Source: DASVFB01 sp963766345 (lineage in GTDB: Bacteria > Actinomycetota > Thermoleophilia > Gaiellales > Gaiellaceae). From it: 64,000 nucleotides of DNA. The notes under the pieces are model-generated. The model was not told the origin of the DNA. It made no database searches and saw only the letters and a program-made list of their open reading frames with translations. The stretch is taken from NCBI GenBank assembly GCA_963766345.1, contig CAVXZL010000013.1, positions 1 through 64,000 of the forward strand, in the 5' to 3' direction. Positions within the stretch are counted from its first letter, which is position 1. Each line of letters opens with the position of its first letter. The translations under genes and the position numbers were made by a program. Shown in pieces: positions 28,073-36,735 of this stretch.

Positions 28073-29541
28073 GTCCGCAACTCGACGGTCTTCGCGTCGA
28101 AGTCGAGCTGGAGCGTCGCCTCGCCGCGCGTGAGCGTCACGCGCTTGCCGTCGGCGTTGACGGCGAGCTCGCGCGGGAGTCGCGGGCGCAGTGCGAGGAG
28201 CTCTCTGAACAGGGGCTCGGCCTCGCGGCGCTCGAGCTTCGAGCGCTCATAGGTCTCGACCGCCTGCGGGTCCGGCGCGTCGCTCCCGGATCCGGTTGTG
28301 CGCTCGACCTCTGCGCGGCGGCCTTCTCGCGTCGCCTCGGCGATCGCCGGATCGATGTGAGCCGTGAAGAACTGGAACGGGTTCTGCTCCTCGTACTCCT
28401 CGCCCATGAAGACGAGCGGCGTCTCGAGCGCGAAGAGCACGCACGCGAGCGCGACTCGGTGCGCGTCGGGCGGCAGGCGGTCGCCGAAGGCGCGGTTGCC
28501 GACCTGGTCGTGGTTCTGCGCCGCCGCGACGAAGCGCTCGGGTTGCTCGCGCGTGAGCTCGCGCACGACGCCGTCGATCGAGCCGAAGTCCTTGAAGTAG
28601 CCGGCTGTCTCGCCGGTGAGCAGCACGTGCAGATGGTGATGGAGGTTGTCCAGCCACATCGCGTCGTGCCCCCACTCCTCGAGCGGACGCAGGTCCTCGA
28701 CGTTCATCTCGGAGATGACGAGGCCGTCGACGCGCTGCTTCAGCTCGGCGAGCACGTGCGGCTTCGACTCGTCGTAGATCGCGTGCACGGCGTCGAGGCG
28801 TAGCCCGTCGATCCGGTAGTCGCGCGTCCAGAGCTCGGCGTTCTGGATCGCCCACTCGCGCACGCCGCGCTGCGAGTAGTCGATCGCCGCGCCCCAGAAC
28901 GTGTCGTGCCGGTCGGTGAAGTACGGGCCGAACGCGGCGATCGCCTCGGAGCCGGGACCGATGTGGTTGTAGACGACGTCGAGGGTCACGCCGAGGCCTT
29001 CGCGGTGTGCGGCGTCGACGAGTCGCGCAAGCCCTTCCGGGCCACCGTATGCGGGATGCGGCGCGAAGGTGTAGAGGCCGTCGTAGCCCCAGTTGCGGTT
29101 GCCGGGGAACGTCGCTACCGGCATCACCTCGATCGCCGTGATGCCGAGGTCGCGCAGGCGGCCCAGGCGCGGGATGACGCCGTCGAAGGTCCCCTCGCCG
29201 GAGAACGTGCCGACGTGCAGCTCGTAGAGGACGAGCTCCTCGAGCGTCAGCTCCGGGCCGGACGCGATCTCGAAGCGCCTCGTGTCGACGACGCGCGACG
29301 GGCCACGCACGCCCTCGGGCTGGAAGCGCGAGCACGGGTCGGGCCAGGCATTGCCGTCGACGACGAAGCGGTAGTCGTCACCGTGCTTCGCGGCGATTTC
29401 CCCGGACCAGGTCCCGTCGTCGTCGGGGGCGAGCGGCTCGTCTTCGTCACCGACGCGCACGGCGAGGCTGTGCGCGTTCGGCGCCCACGTACGAAACGTC
29501 GTGCGCTCGTCGTCGAGCGGGATCGCACCAAGCGTTTGCAT
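28069..29541 (-). CDS. treZ: Maltooligosyltrehalose trehalohydrolase
   Basis: This 490-residue GH13 enzyme releases trehalose from maltooligosyltrehalose. An N-terminal domain (FRTWAPNAHSLAVRVGDED) precedes the barrel with GLRLDAVHAIYDES (Asp), VISEMN (Glu) and AAQNHDQVGNRAFGDR. It is somewhat shorter than most TreZ (about 560-600 residues), mainly near the C-terminus. It is the first gene of treZ-treX-treY. TAGCCT lies 8 nt before the ATG, suggesting a leaderless message. Confidence 0.92.
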
Positions 29542-29549
29542 GCGGCGCG

Positions 29550-29555
29550 AGGCTA
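29550..29555 (-). promoter_or_regulatory. -10 element for leaderless treZYX mRNA
   Basis: TAGCCT (TAnnnT) ends 8 nt before the treZ ATG, and no Shine-Dalgarno is present in the 41-bp divergent gap. It is inferred as the -10 box of the trehalose operon. Confidence 0.4.
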
Positions 29556-29582
29556 CCCGTCCGGCGGGAGCGCGACACTCGC

Positions 29583-29927
29583 GTGGTGATCCGTGACGAG
29601 CTCTCGCAGATCATCTCCTGGGAGGATCGGCACCGCCGGCTGATCGCGCGCCTGCTGCTCGTCCTCTTCGCCACGCTCGCGATCGACGCGGTCGGCTCGG
29701 TCGCGATCTACTTCATGGAGCGAAATGCGCAAGGCACGGAGATCGCGTCGTTCGGCGACGCCGTTTTCTTCACGACCGTCCAGCTGCTGACGGTCTCGTC
29801 GCAGATCAAGAACCCGCTCACACCGGCCGGCAGGGTCGTGGACGTCCTGCTCGAGGTATGGGCGGTGATCGTCGTCGCGGGGTCGGCCGGTGCTATCGCG
29901 ACGTTCTTTCAGAGTGGCGACGGCTGA
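29583..29927 (+). CDS. Two-TM ion-channel-like protein with atypical filter
   Basis: The 114-residue membrane protein has helix 1 (RLIARLLLVLFATLAIDAVG), a pore-helix-like segment (FGDAVFFTTVQLLTVSSQIK) and helix 2 (DVLLEVWAVIVVAGSAGAIA), the two-TM potassium-channel fold. The TVGYG selectivity sequence is replaced by LLTVSSQIKNP, so K+ selectivity is doubtful. The start is GTG 29583 or 29586. Its 3' end overlaps the convergent hisIE gene by 35 bp. Confidence 0.7.
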   Translation: MVIRDELSQIISWEDRHRRLIARLLLVLFATLAIDAVGSVAIYFMERNAQGTEIASFGDAVFFTTVQLLTVSSQIKNPLTPAGRVVDVLLEVWAVIVVAGSAGAIATFFQSGDG

Positions 29928-30450
29928 GCACATCCTCGACCGCCGCCGGATCGAGCCCGCGCGACGCAAGCAGCACGTAGGTGTGGAACCACAGGTCGGC
30001 GACCTCGTCGAGCACGCGCTCGTCGGACTCGGCGAGCGCTGCGACAGACGCTTCGACGCCTTCCTCCCCGACCTTGCGCGCGCACGCGGCGACGCCCTCG
30101 TCCAGAAGTCGCGACACGTACGAGCCTTCGGGACGCTCCTTCGCGCGCTCGGCGACGACGCGCCACAGCCAGGGCGCGAAGCACGACACGGCGTTCGTGT
30201 GGCACGCAGGGCCGTTCGGCCGGACGCGGACGAGCAGCGCGTCGCCGTCGCAGTCGTCGCGTAGCTCTTCGACGGCGAGCGTGTTGCCGGAGGTCTCGCC
30301 CTTCTTCCAGAGGCGCTCGCGCGAGCGGCTCCAGAACCACGCTTCTCCGGTCTCGCGCGTCAGCCGCTCGGCCTCGTCGTTCATCCACGCGAGCATGAGC
30401 ACGCGGCCGGTGTCGGCGTCTTGCACGATTGCGGCCCTAAGCGGCGTCAC
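29893..30450 (-). CDS. hisIE: Bifunctional PRA-CH/PRA-PH
   Basis: The N-terminal HisI half has RAAIVQDADTGRVLMLAWMN, FWSRSRERLWKKGETSGN, DDCDGDALL and GPACHTNAVSCF (Zn/Mg-binding Asp and Cys). The C-terminal HisE half reads GSYVSRLLDEGVAACARKVG then EEGVEASVAA. The protein performs steps 2 and 3 of histidine biosynthesis. GTG 30450 overlaps the end of hisF by 14 nt. It is the last gene of the his operon. Confidence 0.93.
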   Translation of the reverse strand: MTPLRAAIVQDADTGRVLMLAWMNDEAERLTRETGEAWFWSRSRERLWKKGETSGNTLAVEELRDDCDGDALLVRVRPNGPACHTNAVSCFAPWLWRVVAERAKERPEGSYVSRLLDEGVAACARKVGEEGVEASVAALAESDERVLDEVADLWFHTYVLLASRGLDPAAVEDVLSRRHSERTSR

Positions 30451-31180
30451 GAAGCGGCACTCCCATGTCGCGAAGCTCGGCGCGCAGTCGGACGAGTCGC
30501 GACGGGTCCTCGTGGAGGATCGACGCGAGCAGCGCCGCCTGCGCGATCTCGAGCGCCTCGGCGACGTGGATCGCCTGGCCCGCGCCGCCCGACGCGATGA
30601 CAGGGACCGAGACGGCGTCGGCGACCTCCTGCGTCACCTCGAGGTCGTAGCCCGCGCGCGTGCCGTCGGCGTCGATCGACGTGAGCAGGATCTCGCCGGC
30701 GCCGCGGCGCTCGCACTCACGCGCCCACTCGGCAGCGCGTCGCGGCGTCGCCGCTGTTCCGGCTCGCGAGCGGACGTCACCCTCGGTCGCGTCGATCGCG
30801 ACGACGACGGCCTGGCTGCCGAGCTTCTCCGCGAGCTCGGTCACGAGCTCCGGCCGCTCGAGCGCAGCGGAGTTGACGGAGATCTTGTCCGCGCCCGCAC
30901 GGAGCAGCGACTCGGCGTCGGCGACCTTCCGGATGCCGCCGCCCACGGTGAAGGGGATCGCGAGGCGTTCGGCGACGCGGCCGACGAGCTCCACGAGCGT
31001 GGCGCGGTCTTCGAGCGTCGCGGAGATGTCGAGGAACACGAGCTCGTCCGCGCCGGCGTCGGAGTACGCGCCGCCGAGCTCGATCGGGTCGCCGACGTCA
31101 CGCAGGCCGACGAAGTTCACGCCCTTGACGACGCGACCGCCGGCGACGTCGAGGCACGGGATCAGACGAGGGAGAGGCAC
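30437..31180 (-). CDS. hisF: Imidazole glycerol phosphate synthase, cyclase subunit
   Basis: This 247-residue TIM barrel has the two catalytic aspartates D11 (IPCLDVAGGRVVKG) and D130 (VVVAIDATEG). It makes IGP and AICAR using ammonia from HisH. GTG 31180 lies inside the 3' end of hisH (19-nt overlap), so translation is probably coupled with that of its partner subunit. Confidence 0.94.
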   Translation of the reverse strand: MPLPRLIPCLDVAGGRVVKGVNFVGLRDVGDPIELGGAYSDAGADELVFLDISATLEDRATLVELVGRVAERLAIPFTVGGGIRKVADAESLLRAGADKISVNSAALERPELVTELAEKLGSQAVVVAIDATEGDVRSRAGTAATPRRAAEWARECERRGAGEILLTSIDADGTRAGYDLEVTQEVADAVSVPVIASGGAGQAIHVAEALEIAQAALLASILHEDPSRLVRLRAELRDMGVPLRDAA

Positions 31181-31701
31181 AGGCTCTCCAGGAAGCGGGC
31201 ACCCGCGGCGCCGCTCTTCTCGGGGTGGAACTGGACGCCGCTGAACGCGCCGCGCTCGGCGACGGCGACGATGCCCTCGGAACGCGCTGTCGCACACGGC
31301 GTCTCGGCGGCATACGAGTGCGCGAAGTAGAACGTCTCCCCCAGGCCGTCGACCTCGGCCCAGCCGATGCGCGGAATGCGGCCTTCGGACAATCGCACCG
31401 ACCGGCCCGGGACGATGCCGAGCCCTTCGACGCCACCGTCCTCCTCCGACTCGTCGAGCGCGAGCTGCAGGCCGAGACAGATGCCGAGCACGCGGCGACC
31501 GTCTTCCACGCGCTCGCGCAGCACGTCGTCGAGCCCACGTCTCCGCAGCCCTTCCATCGCCGAGCGCGCGGAGCCGACGCCCGGGAGCACTGCGAGGTCG
31601 GCGGCCTCGACGTCGTCGGTGAAGAGCACGCCGAGGCGCGCGAACGCGATCTCGACCGAGCGCGTGTTCCCGGCGCCGTAGTCGCAGATCGCGACGTTCA
31701 C
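31162..31701 (-). CDS. hisH: Imidazole glycerol phosphate synthase, glutaminase subunit
   Basis: This 179-residue class I glutamine amidotransferase has nucleophile C75 (LGICLGLQL) and the His-Glu pair H159/E161 (GVQFHPEKSG). The oxyanion region is PGVGSA. It supplies ammonia to HisF. GTG 31701 overlaps the stop of the hisC/B fusion gene as GTGA. Confidence 0.94.
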   Translation of the reverse strand: MNVAICDYGAGNTRSVEIAFARLGVLFTDDVEAADLAVLPGVGSARSAMEGLRRRGLDDVLRERVEDGRRVLGICLGLQLALDESEEDGGVEGLGIVPGRSVRLSEGRIPRIGWAEVDGLGETFYFAHSYAAETPCATARSEGIVAVAERGAFSGVQFHPEKSGAAGARFLESLCLSLV

Positions 31702-33227
31702 AGCACGCCCTTCGTCGACGGAATTCCCTCGCTCTCGAGCCTCACCGCGACGCGCAGCGCGCGACCGACCGCCTTGAACGCCGCCTCGGCGACGTGGTGC
31801 GGATCGCGGCCGGTCGAATCGACGTGAATCGCGACCCGTGCCGATTGCGCGAGGCTCGACAGCATGTGCACGGCCAGGCCGGGATCGAGCTCGAGCTTCA
31901 GCTCGGCCGCGGGACGTCCGCCGAGGTCGACCGCCGCGCGGGCGAGCGCGTCGTCCATCGGGACGACCGCGTCGCCGTAGCGCGCGATCCCACGACGGTC
32001 TCCGAGCGCGGCGTCGAGGGCGTCGCCGAGCGCGAGCGCGGCGTCTTCCGCCGTGTGGTGGTCGCCCGTCTCGACGTCGCCGACGCCTTCGAGGATCAGG
32101 TCGAACCCGGCGTGGAAGGCGAGCTGCTCGAGGAAGTGGTCGTACAGACCTGCGCCCGTCGCGACGCGCACGCGCGAGGCGCCGTCGAGCGCGAGGCGGA
32201 CGCGGATCCGCGTCTCCGCGGTTGCCCGCAGGCGACGAACGCGGCGGCCGCCCGCAGCAGCGACGGGCGACGGCCTGTCCAGCAAGCGCGCGAGCGCCTC
32301 GACGAGCACGTCGTCGTCCTCGCGGTCGAGCACCGAGATGCGGACACCCGCAGCGAACGGCCGCACGGCCAGCCCCCGGCGCAGCAGCTTGTCGAAGAGG
32401 TCGCGTGGCTCGTCGACGGGTACGAAGAGGAAGTTGCCCTGCGACGGAAGCGGATCGAGGCCGAGCGCGCGCAGCGCGCGCGCCAGCCGTTCACGCTCCT
32501 CGACGACCGGCGCCACGTCGGGCGGCGACTCCAGCGCCGCGAGCGCGAGGGCCGCCGACAGCGACGTCACCGGACACGGCGCCTGCCGCGCGTTCAGCTC
32601 GCGCGCGGTCGCCGCGTCGGCGATCGCGTAGCCGACACGCGCGCTCGCGAGCGCGAACGCCTTCGAGAAGGTGCGGATCACGATGACGCCGTCGTCGATC
32701 AGCGGCAGCGCCGTCTTGCCGCAGTACTCGTAATACGCCTCGTCGACGACGAGTGGCCGCGCGCCGGGCAGCGCGTCGAGCGCACCGGTCGGGTTGTTCG
32801 GCCGGCAGCAGAACGTGACCGCGGGATCGGCCTCTCCGACCTCGGCGCCGGCGAGCCATGCGCCGATTCGAAACAGCGGATACGTCGGATCGTCGGCGAT
32901 CGCGACGGTGTCGCCCGGCCCCGCGAACGCGCGCGCGCAGAGCAGGATCAGGTCGTCGGCGCCCGCACCGAGCACGACGTTCTCGGGACCGACGCCGTTG
33001 TAGCGCGCGATCGCGTCGAGCAGCTCGGGGTAGCCGCCGTGCGCGTAGGTGTTGATGCGCGCGAGCTGCCCGGCGATCGTCCCGGGGCGTGACGACGGCA
33101 GCGGCTGCGCCGCGACGTTGCCGTCGTAGCGGATCACCTCGATCGGATCGATGCCCGCGAGCCGCGCGATGTCGGCGGTCGACGGCGCCCAGCCGTAACC
33201 GGTGAACTCCGGCGAGATCGCCCTCAT
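31698..33227 (-). CDS. hisC-hisB: HisC-HisB fusion: aminotransferase plus IGP dehydratase
   Basis: One uninterrupted 509-residue frame encodes two enzymes. Residues 1 to about 318 are histidinol-phosphate aminotransferase (YPELLDAIARYNGV, CRPNNPTGALDAL, VVDEAYYEYCG, PLP lysine K189 in RTFSKAFALASARVG). An Ala/Gly/Arg linker (SPVAAAGGRRVRR) follows. Residues from about 335 on are imidazoleglycerol-phosphate dehydratase (DHFLEQLAFHAGFDL, GDHHTAEDAALALGDA, DPHHVAEAAFKAVGRAL, IPSTKGVL). These are steps 6 and 7 in one chain, an uncommon arrangement; the enterobacterial HisB fusion joins the dehydratase to a phosphatase instead. ATG 33227 overlaps the hisD stop as ATGA. Confidence 0.92.
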   Translation of the reverse strand: MRAISPEFTGYGWAPSTADIARLAGIDPIEVIRYDGNVAAQPLPSSRPGTIAGQLARINTYAHGGYPELLDAIARYNGVGPENVVLGAGADDLILLCARAFAGPGDTVAIADDPTYPLFRIGAWLAGAEVGEADPAVTFCCRPNNPTGALDALPGARPLVVDEAYYEYCGKTALPLIDDGVIVIRTFSKAFALASARVGYAIADAATARELNARQAPCPVTSLSAALALAALESPPDVAPVVEERERLARALRALGLDPLPSQGNFLFVPVDEPRDLFDKLLRRGLAVRPFAAGVRISVLDREDDDVLVEALARLLDRPSPVAAAGGRRVRRLRATAETRIRVRLALDGASRVRVATGAGLYDHFLEQLAFHAGFDLILEGVGDVETGDHHTAEDAALALGDALDAALGDRRGIARYGDAVVPMDDALARAAVDLGGRPAAELKLELDPGLAVHMLSSLAQSARVAIHVDSTGRDPHHVAEAAFKAVGRALRVAVRLESEGIPSTKGVL

Positions 33228-34204
33228 CGCCGCACCGCCGCGGCGTGCGCCGGCATCCCCTCCGCCGCCGCGAGCGCCTCGACAACGGGGCGAACGCGCG
33301 CGAGGCCCTCCGGGGTCAGCCGCTGGATCGTCAGCGGCTTGAGGAACGTCTCGATGCCGAGCCCGCCGACGCTTCGCGCCCAGCCGCCGGTCGGGAGCAC
33401 GTGGTTGCCGCCGGTCGCGTAGTCGCCGGCAGCGACGGGAGACGACGCACCGACGAACACCGCGCCCGCGTTGCGCACGTCGCCCGCGCGCGCCTCGGCC
33501 TCGACGCCGAGCAGCACGAGGTGCTCGGGCGCGAGCTCCTCGGCCTCCTCGAGCGAATCGACGACGCGGCAGACCGTGTCTGCCCCGTGCTCGGCCTGGG
33601 CTGCGAGCTCGAGCTCGACGATGCGCGGATCCGTTCCGTTCGACGCGACGACGACGACCTCGGACGGGCCGGCGGGAAGGTCGATCGCGACGTCGCGCGA
33701 CACGGCGAGCTTCGCCTCGTTCACGTACGCGTTCCCGGGCCCGACGATCCGGTCGACACGCTCGACGTAGGCGAGCCACGCGATCGCCTGCGGCCCGCCG
33801 AGCGCCCAGACCTCGTTCACGCCGAGTGCCTCGGCCGCGGCTGCGACGAGCCCGGCGCCCGAGGGTGGCGTCACGACCACGATCCGCTCGACGCCCGCGG
33901 CCTGCGCCGGCACCGTGCACATGACGAGCGTCGAGATCAGCCCGCGCGGCACGTAGACGCCGACCGAGCGGAGCGGCACCCACCGCCGCTCGAGTACGAC
34001 GCCCGGCTCGATCTCGAGCTCGACATCGCGTGGACGCTGCGCCTCGTGCCAGCGGCGCACGCGGTCGGCGAGCGTGAGCAGCGCCTCGCGCGGAAGCCCT
34101 TGGGCGTCCGGAACCGCGCGCGCCGGCTCGGCGCCGTCGAGCTCGAGCGCCCACTCGCGCACGGCATCCATGCCGCGGGCTTTCACGTCCTCGACGATGT
34201 TCAC
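33224..34204 (-). CDS. hisD: Histidinol dehydrogenase, compact form
   Basis: At 326 residues this HisD is about 100 shorter than the usual 430. The first 35 residues or so and an internal segment between QAEHG and EEAEELAPEHL are missing. All key residues remain: zinc ligands Q203 and H206 (AAQAEHGAD), D261 (AAGDYATGGNH) and H320 (MPAHAAAV), and the catalytic pair E227-H228 (APEHLVL). It should therefore oxidise histidinol to histidine. GTG 34204 overlaps the hisG stop as GTGA. Confidence 0.9.
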   Translation of the reverse strand: MNIVEDVKARGMDAVREWALELDGAEPARAVPDAQGLPREALLTLADRVRRWHEAQRPRDVELEIEPGVVLERRWVPLRSVGVYVPRGLISTLVMCTVPAQAAGVERIVVVTPPSGAGLVAAAAEALGVNEVWALGGPQAIAWLAYVERVDRIVGPGNAYVNEAKLAVSRDVAIDLPAGPSEVVVVASNGTDPRIVELELAAQAEHGADTVCRVVDSLEEAEELAPEHLVLLGVEAEARAGDVRNAGAVFVGASSPVAAGDYATGGNHVLPTGGWARSVGGLGIETFLKPLTIQRLTPEGLARVRPVVEALAAAEGMPAHAAAVRR

Positions 34205-35038
34205 GAGATCATCCGCTCGACGGGAACCAACAGGATCGACGACGCGCCGGCCTCCTCGAGCTTCGGCAGCAGGCGCCAGACGTCGTCGGCGGGGACGAGC
34301 GCGTGAACCGCGACCATGCCCGGCTCCGCGAGCGGCAGCACGCTCGGCGCGCGCGAGCCGGGAACGAGCGCGTAGATCCTGTCGAGCGATTCCTCCGGCG
34401 CGTTCAGCATCAGGTAGCGGTTGCGGCGCGCCTCGACGACCGAGCGCAGGATCGCGGCGAGGCGGCTCGGATGGTCGCCCTCGTCGCGCGCCACGAGCAC
34501 CGCCTCGGACTCGAAGAGCGACCCGAGCGAGCGCAGGCCGTTCGTCTTCAGCGTGCTGCCGCTCGAAACGAGGTCGACGATCGCGTCCGCAAGGCCGAGC
34601 CGCGGCGCGACCTCGACCGAGCCCGTCACGTCGACGAGCTCGACGTCGATGCCGCGCTCGGCCGAGCAGCTCCCGCGCGAGCCGCGGATACGCCGTCGCG
34701 ACGTGCGCACCCGCAAGCTGCGCGAGCTCGGTCACGGGCGATTCCTCCGGCACGGCCGCCTCGAGCCGGCAGCCGCCGAACCCGAGCTTCAGCAGCTCCT
34801 TCACCTCGGCGCCGCGCTCGCGCACGAGGTCGGCGCCCGTGATCCCGCAGTCGACGACGCCGTCCTGCACGTACTCGGGCACGTCTGCCGCACGGACGAG
34901 CAGCACGTCGACCGGAGCGTTGCGGCACGGGAACGCGAGCGCCCGCTCCCCGGGCACCTCGGGACCGAGCCCCGCGTCGTCGAGCAGCGAGATCGAGGGC
35001 TCGCGCAGCCGGCCCTTCGCCGGCACGGCGATCGTCAG
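34201..35038 (-). CDS. hisG: ATP phosphoribosyltransferase (one-base insertion as sequenced)
   Basis: The N-terminal part reads LTIAVPAKGRLREPSISLLD to GAHVATAYPRLARELL. The C-terminal part in the next frame reads AERGIDVELVDVTGSVEVAP, LGLADAIVDLVSSGSTLKTN and LVPADDVWRLLPKLEEAGAS. Removing one G near 34671 (CTCGGCCGAG to CTCGCCGAG) joins them perfectly, so the gene is probably intact in the organism. It catalyses the first, feedback-inhibited step of histidine synthesis and is the long form with the regulatory domain. CTG 35038 overlaps the regulator stop as CTGA; GTG 35026 is the only other nearby start and would remove the first strand. Confidence 0.85.
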
Positions 35039-35352
35039 GCGGTCGTCCTGCGCCGCTTCATGCGGTCGAGCAACAAGCGGTACCCGTCCTCGCCGTGCCG
35101 CAGCCAGTGCGCCACGCGAGTCACCGTCGTCGTCGAGGCGTGCGTCCTGCGACTGATCTCGAGGTACGGCAAGCCCTCCTCGAGCAGCCGCGCCACCTGC
35201 CAGCGGTGCGCCATCGCCTCCAGCTCCGACAGCGTGCAGAGGTCGCGGAGGAAGCGGCCCACCTCGTCCGGGCTCTTGAGAGAGGCCATCGCCTCGCAAA
35301 GCTCGCTGATCTCCTGGGTCTGCCATGGATGTGAAGGTTCCGCCGTTGCCAT
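35035..35352 (-). CDS. hisR: YerC/TrpR-family regulator, likely HisR
   Basis: This 105-residue all-helical protein of the TrpR/YerC superfamily reads LKSPDEVGRFLRDLCTLSEL, then EAMAHRWQVARLLEEGLPYL and the helix-turn-helix EISRRTHASTTTVTRVAHWL. YerC-type proteins have been described as repressors of histidine genes (HisR). Its position as first gene of the his operon, with an inverted repeat just upstream, supports that role here. Its stop overlaps the CTG of hisG. Confidence 0.85.
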   Translation of the reverse strand: MATAEPSHPWQTQEISELCEAMASLKSPDEVGRFLRDLCTLSELEAMAHRWQVARLLEEGLPYLEISRRTHASTTTVTRVAHWLRHGEDGYRLLLDRMKRRRTTA

Positions 35353-35359
35353 CGGAGCG

Positions 35360-35375
35360 TGTTAGCACGATAACA
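35360..35375. promoter_or_regulatory. Putative HisR operator between his operon and hisA
   Basis: TGTTA-GCACGA-TAACA is a perfect 5+5 inverted repeat in the 38-bp gap between the divergent hisR (start 35352) and hisA (start 35391). A further AGCAACAC partner of the GTGTTAGC arm follows. One site here could control both transcripts. TAACAT inside it also resembles a -10 box for hisA. Confidence 0.5.
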
Positions 35376-35390
35376 TAGCAACACGGCACC

Positions 35391-36077
35391 ATGGAAGTGA
35401 TACCCGCCATCGACCTGCTCGGCGAGCGAGCCGTGCGCCTGGAGCAGGGCGACTACGCGCGCTCGAAGCAGTACGGCGAGCCCGTCGACCTTGCCCGAAG
35501 GTTCGCGGCCGACGGCGCCGCACGGCTGCACGTCGTCGACCTCGACGGCGCGCGCGCGGGACGGATCCGGCCGAACGTCGTCGTGACGATCGTGAAAGCG
35601 GCCGCCGCCGTGCCGGTTCAGGCGTCCGGCGGTATTCGTTCCGTCGCGGACGCGGAAGCGCTGCTCGCGGCCGGCGCCGCGCGCGTCGTCATCGGCACGG
35701 CCGCCTGGACGCTCCTCGACGAGCTCGTCGCCGCCCTCGGCGAGCGGCTGGTCGTCGCGCTCGACGTCCGCGAGGGGGTCGTCCGCACTCGCGGGTGGAC
35801 CGAGGGCTCGCTGCCGGTCGAGGAGGCGATCCGGCGGTGCGTCGAGGCGCGCGTGCCGAGGCTCCTCTGCACCGCTATCGACCGCGACGGCACGCTCACG
35901 GGCCCGGACACCGACCTCGTCGCACGCGTCGTGCACGCGTCCGCCCTCCCCGTGCTCGCTGCCGGCGGCATCCGCTCCGACGCGGACGTCGACGCGCTCG
36001 CTCGGGCCGGCGCGGAGGGCGCGATCGTCGGTCGCGCCCTCCTCGAGGGAAAGCTGAGCCTCAGGGCTCGAGCCTGA
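35391..36077 (+). CDS. hisA: ProFAR isomerase
   Basis: This 228-residue TIM barrel has the general acid/base aspartates D8 (IPAIDLLGERAVRLEQG) and D125 (VVALDVREGVV), and phosphate-binding loops ASGGIRS and AAGGIRSDAD. It catalyses the fourth step of histidine biosynthesis. It is the only his gene on the + strand, facing away from the operon across the shared operator. Whether it also has TrpF activity (as actinobacterial PriA) cannot be told. Its end overlaps the convergent DUF4389 gene by 17 bp. Confidence 0.92.
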   Translation: MEVIPAIDLLGERAVRLEQGDYARSKQYGEPVDLARRFAADGAARLHVVDLDGARAGRIRPNVVVTIVKAAAAVPVQASGGIRSVADAEALLAAGAARVVIGTAAWTLLDELVAALGERLVVALDVREGVVRTRGWTEGSLPVEEAIRRCVEARVPRLLCTAIDRDGTLTGPDTDLVARVVHASALPVLAAGGIRSDADVDALARAGAEGAIVGRALLEGKLSLRARA

Positions 36078-36711
36078 ACGGCGGGTACTCGTCGCGCATC
36101 AGCGCGACGTAGGCGCCGACGCGGAAGCCCCAGCGGACCATGCCGATGACGAAGCGGTAGATCTCGGGCGGGTACACGCGCCGGAACGCGTAGACGACGA
36201 TCCCGACGAGCGTCAGGAGCCCGACGAGGCCCGGCGCCCACACGAAGGCGAAATGCCAGCCGCCCATGAAGAGGGCGACGATGCACAACTGCGGGATCGC
36301 GAACAGCCACTTGACGAACGGCTTCCACCGCGAGAGCTCCTCCGGGTACTCGACGTCGAGCGTCGCCGGGTAGTCCGGCTCCGGTCCGAGCGAGAACGGC
36401 GGGTAGCGGTCCGTGCCGAGACCCGTGTCGGCGTAGTACGCGACGCGCCACGTCCAGCGCATCACGCCCAGGTTGAAGGAGAACATGCCGCGTGGATAGC
36501 GGCCGGTGAACACGATCGCGAAGAATGCGCCGATCGTGACCACCACGAACGCGATCCAGAGGAACAACAGCACCACGTAGTGCGGGATCGCGAGGATCCA
36601 CTTGACCAGCCACTTCCAGCGGCTGAGCGGCTCGTCGAGCCGCGCGTCGAGCGTCGCCGGGTACGAATCCGCGAACGTCGCCACGGTGACCGGCGGTACG
36701 GCTGCAGACAT
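36061..36711 (-). CDS. DUF4389 membrane protein, duplicated domain
   Basis: The 216-residue protein contains two similar DUF4389 units. Each has a YPATLD motif, a SRW-K-VKW(L/I)-AIP segment and transmembrane helices (HYVVLLFLWIAFVVVTIGAF and VGLLTLVGIVVYAF). Each ends in RYP/YPPEIYRFVIGMVRWGFR. The function of DUF4389 is unknown. GGGAGG precedes the ATG. Confidence 0.8.
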   Translation of the reverse strand: MSAAVPPVTVATFADSYPATLDARLDEPLSRWKWLVKWILAIPHYVVLLFLWIAFVVVTIGAFFAIVFTGRYPRGMFSFNLGVMRWTWRVAYYADTGLGTDRYPPFSLGPEPDYPATLDVEYPEELSRWKPFVKWLFAIPQLCIVALFMGGWHFAFVWAPGLVGLLTLVGIVVYAFRRVYPPEIYRFVIGMVRWGFRVGAYVALMRDEYPPFRLEP

Positions 36712-36735
36712 CGGAACCTCCCTTTGTCGCCGCAG

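Noticed and set aside
31698..34154. Longer start for the hisC/B gene inside hisD
   Set aside because: The extension is Arg-rich shadow of hisD; the ATGA overlap at 33227 and HisC homology fix the start.
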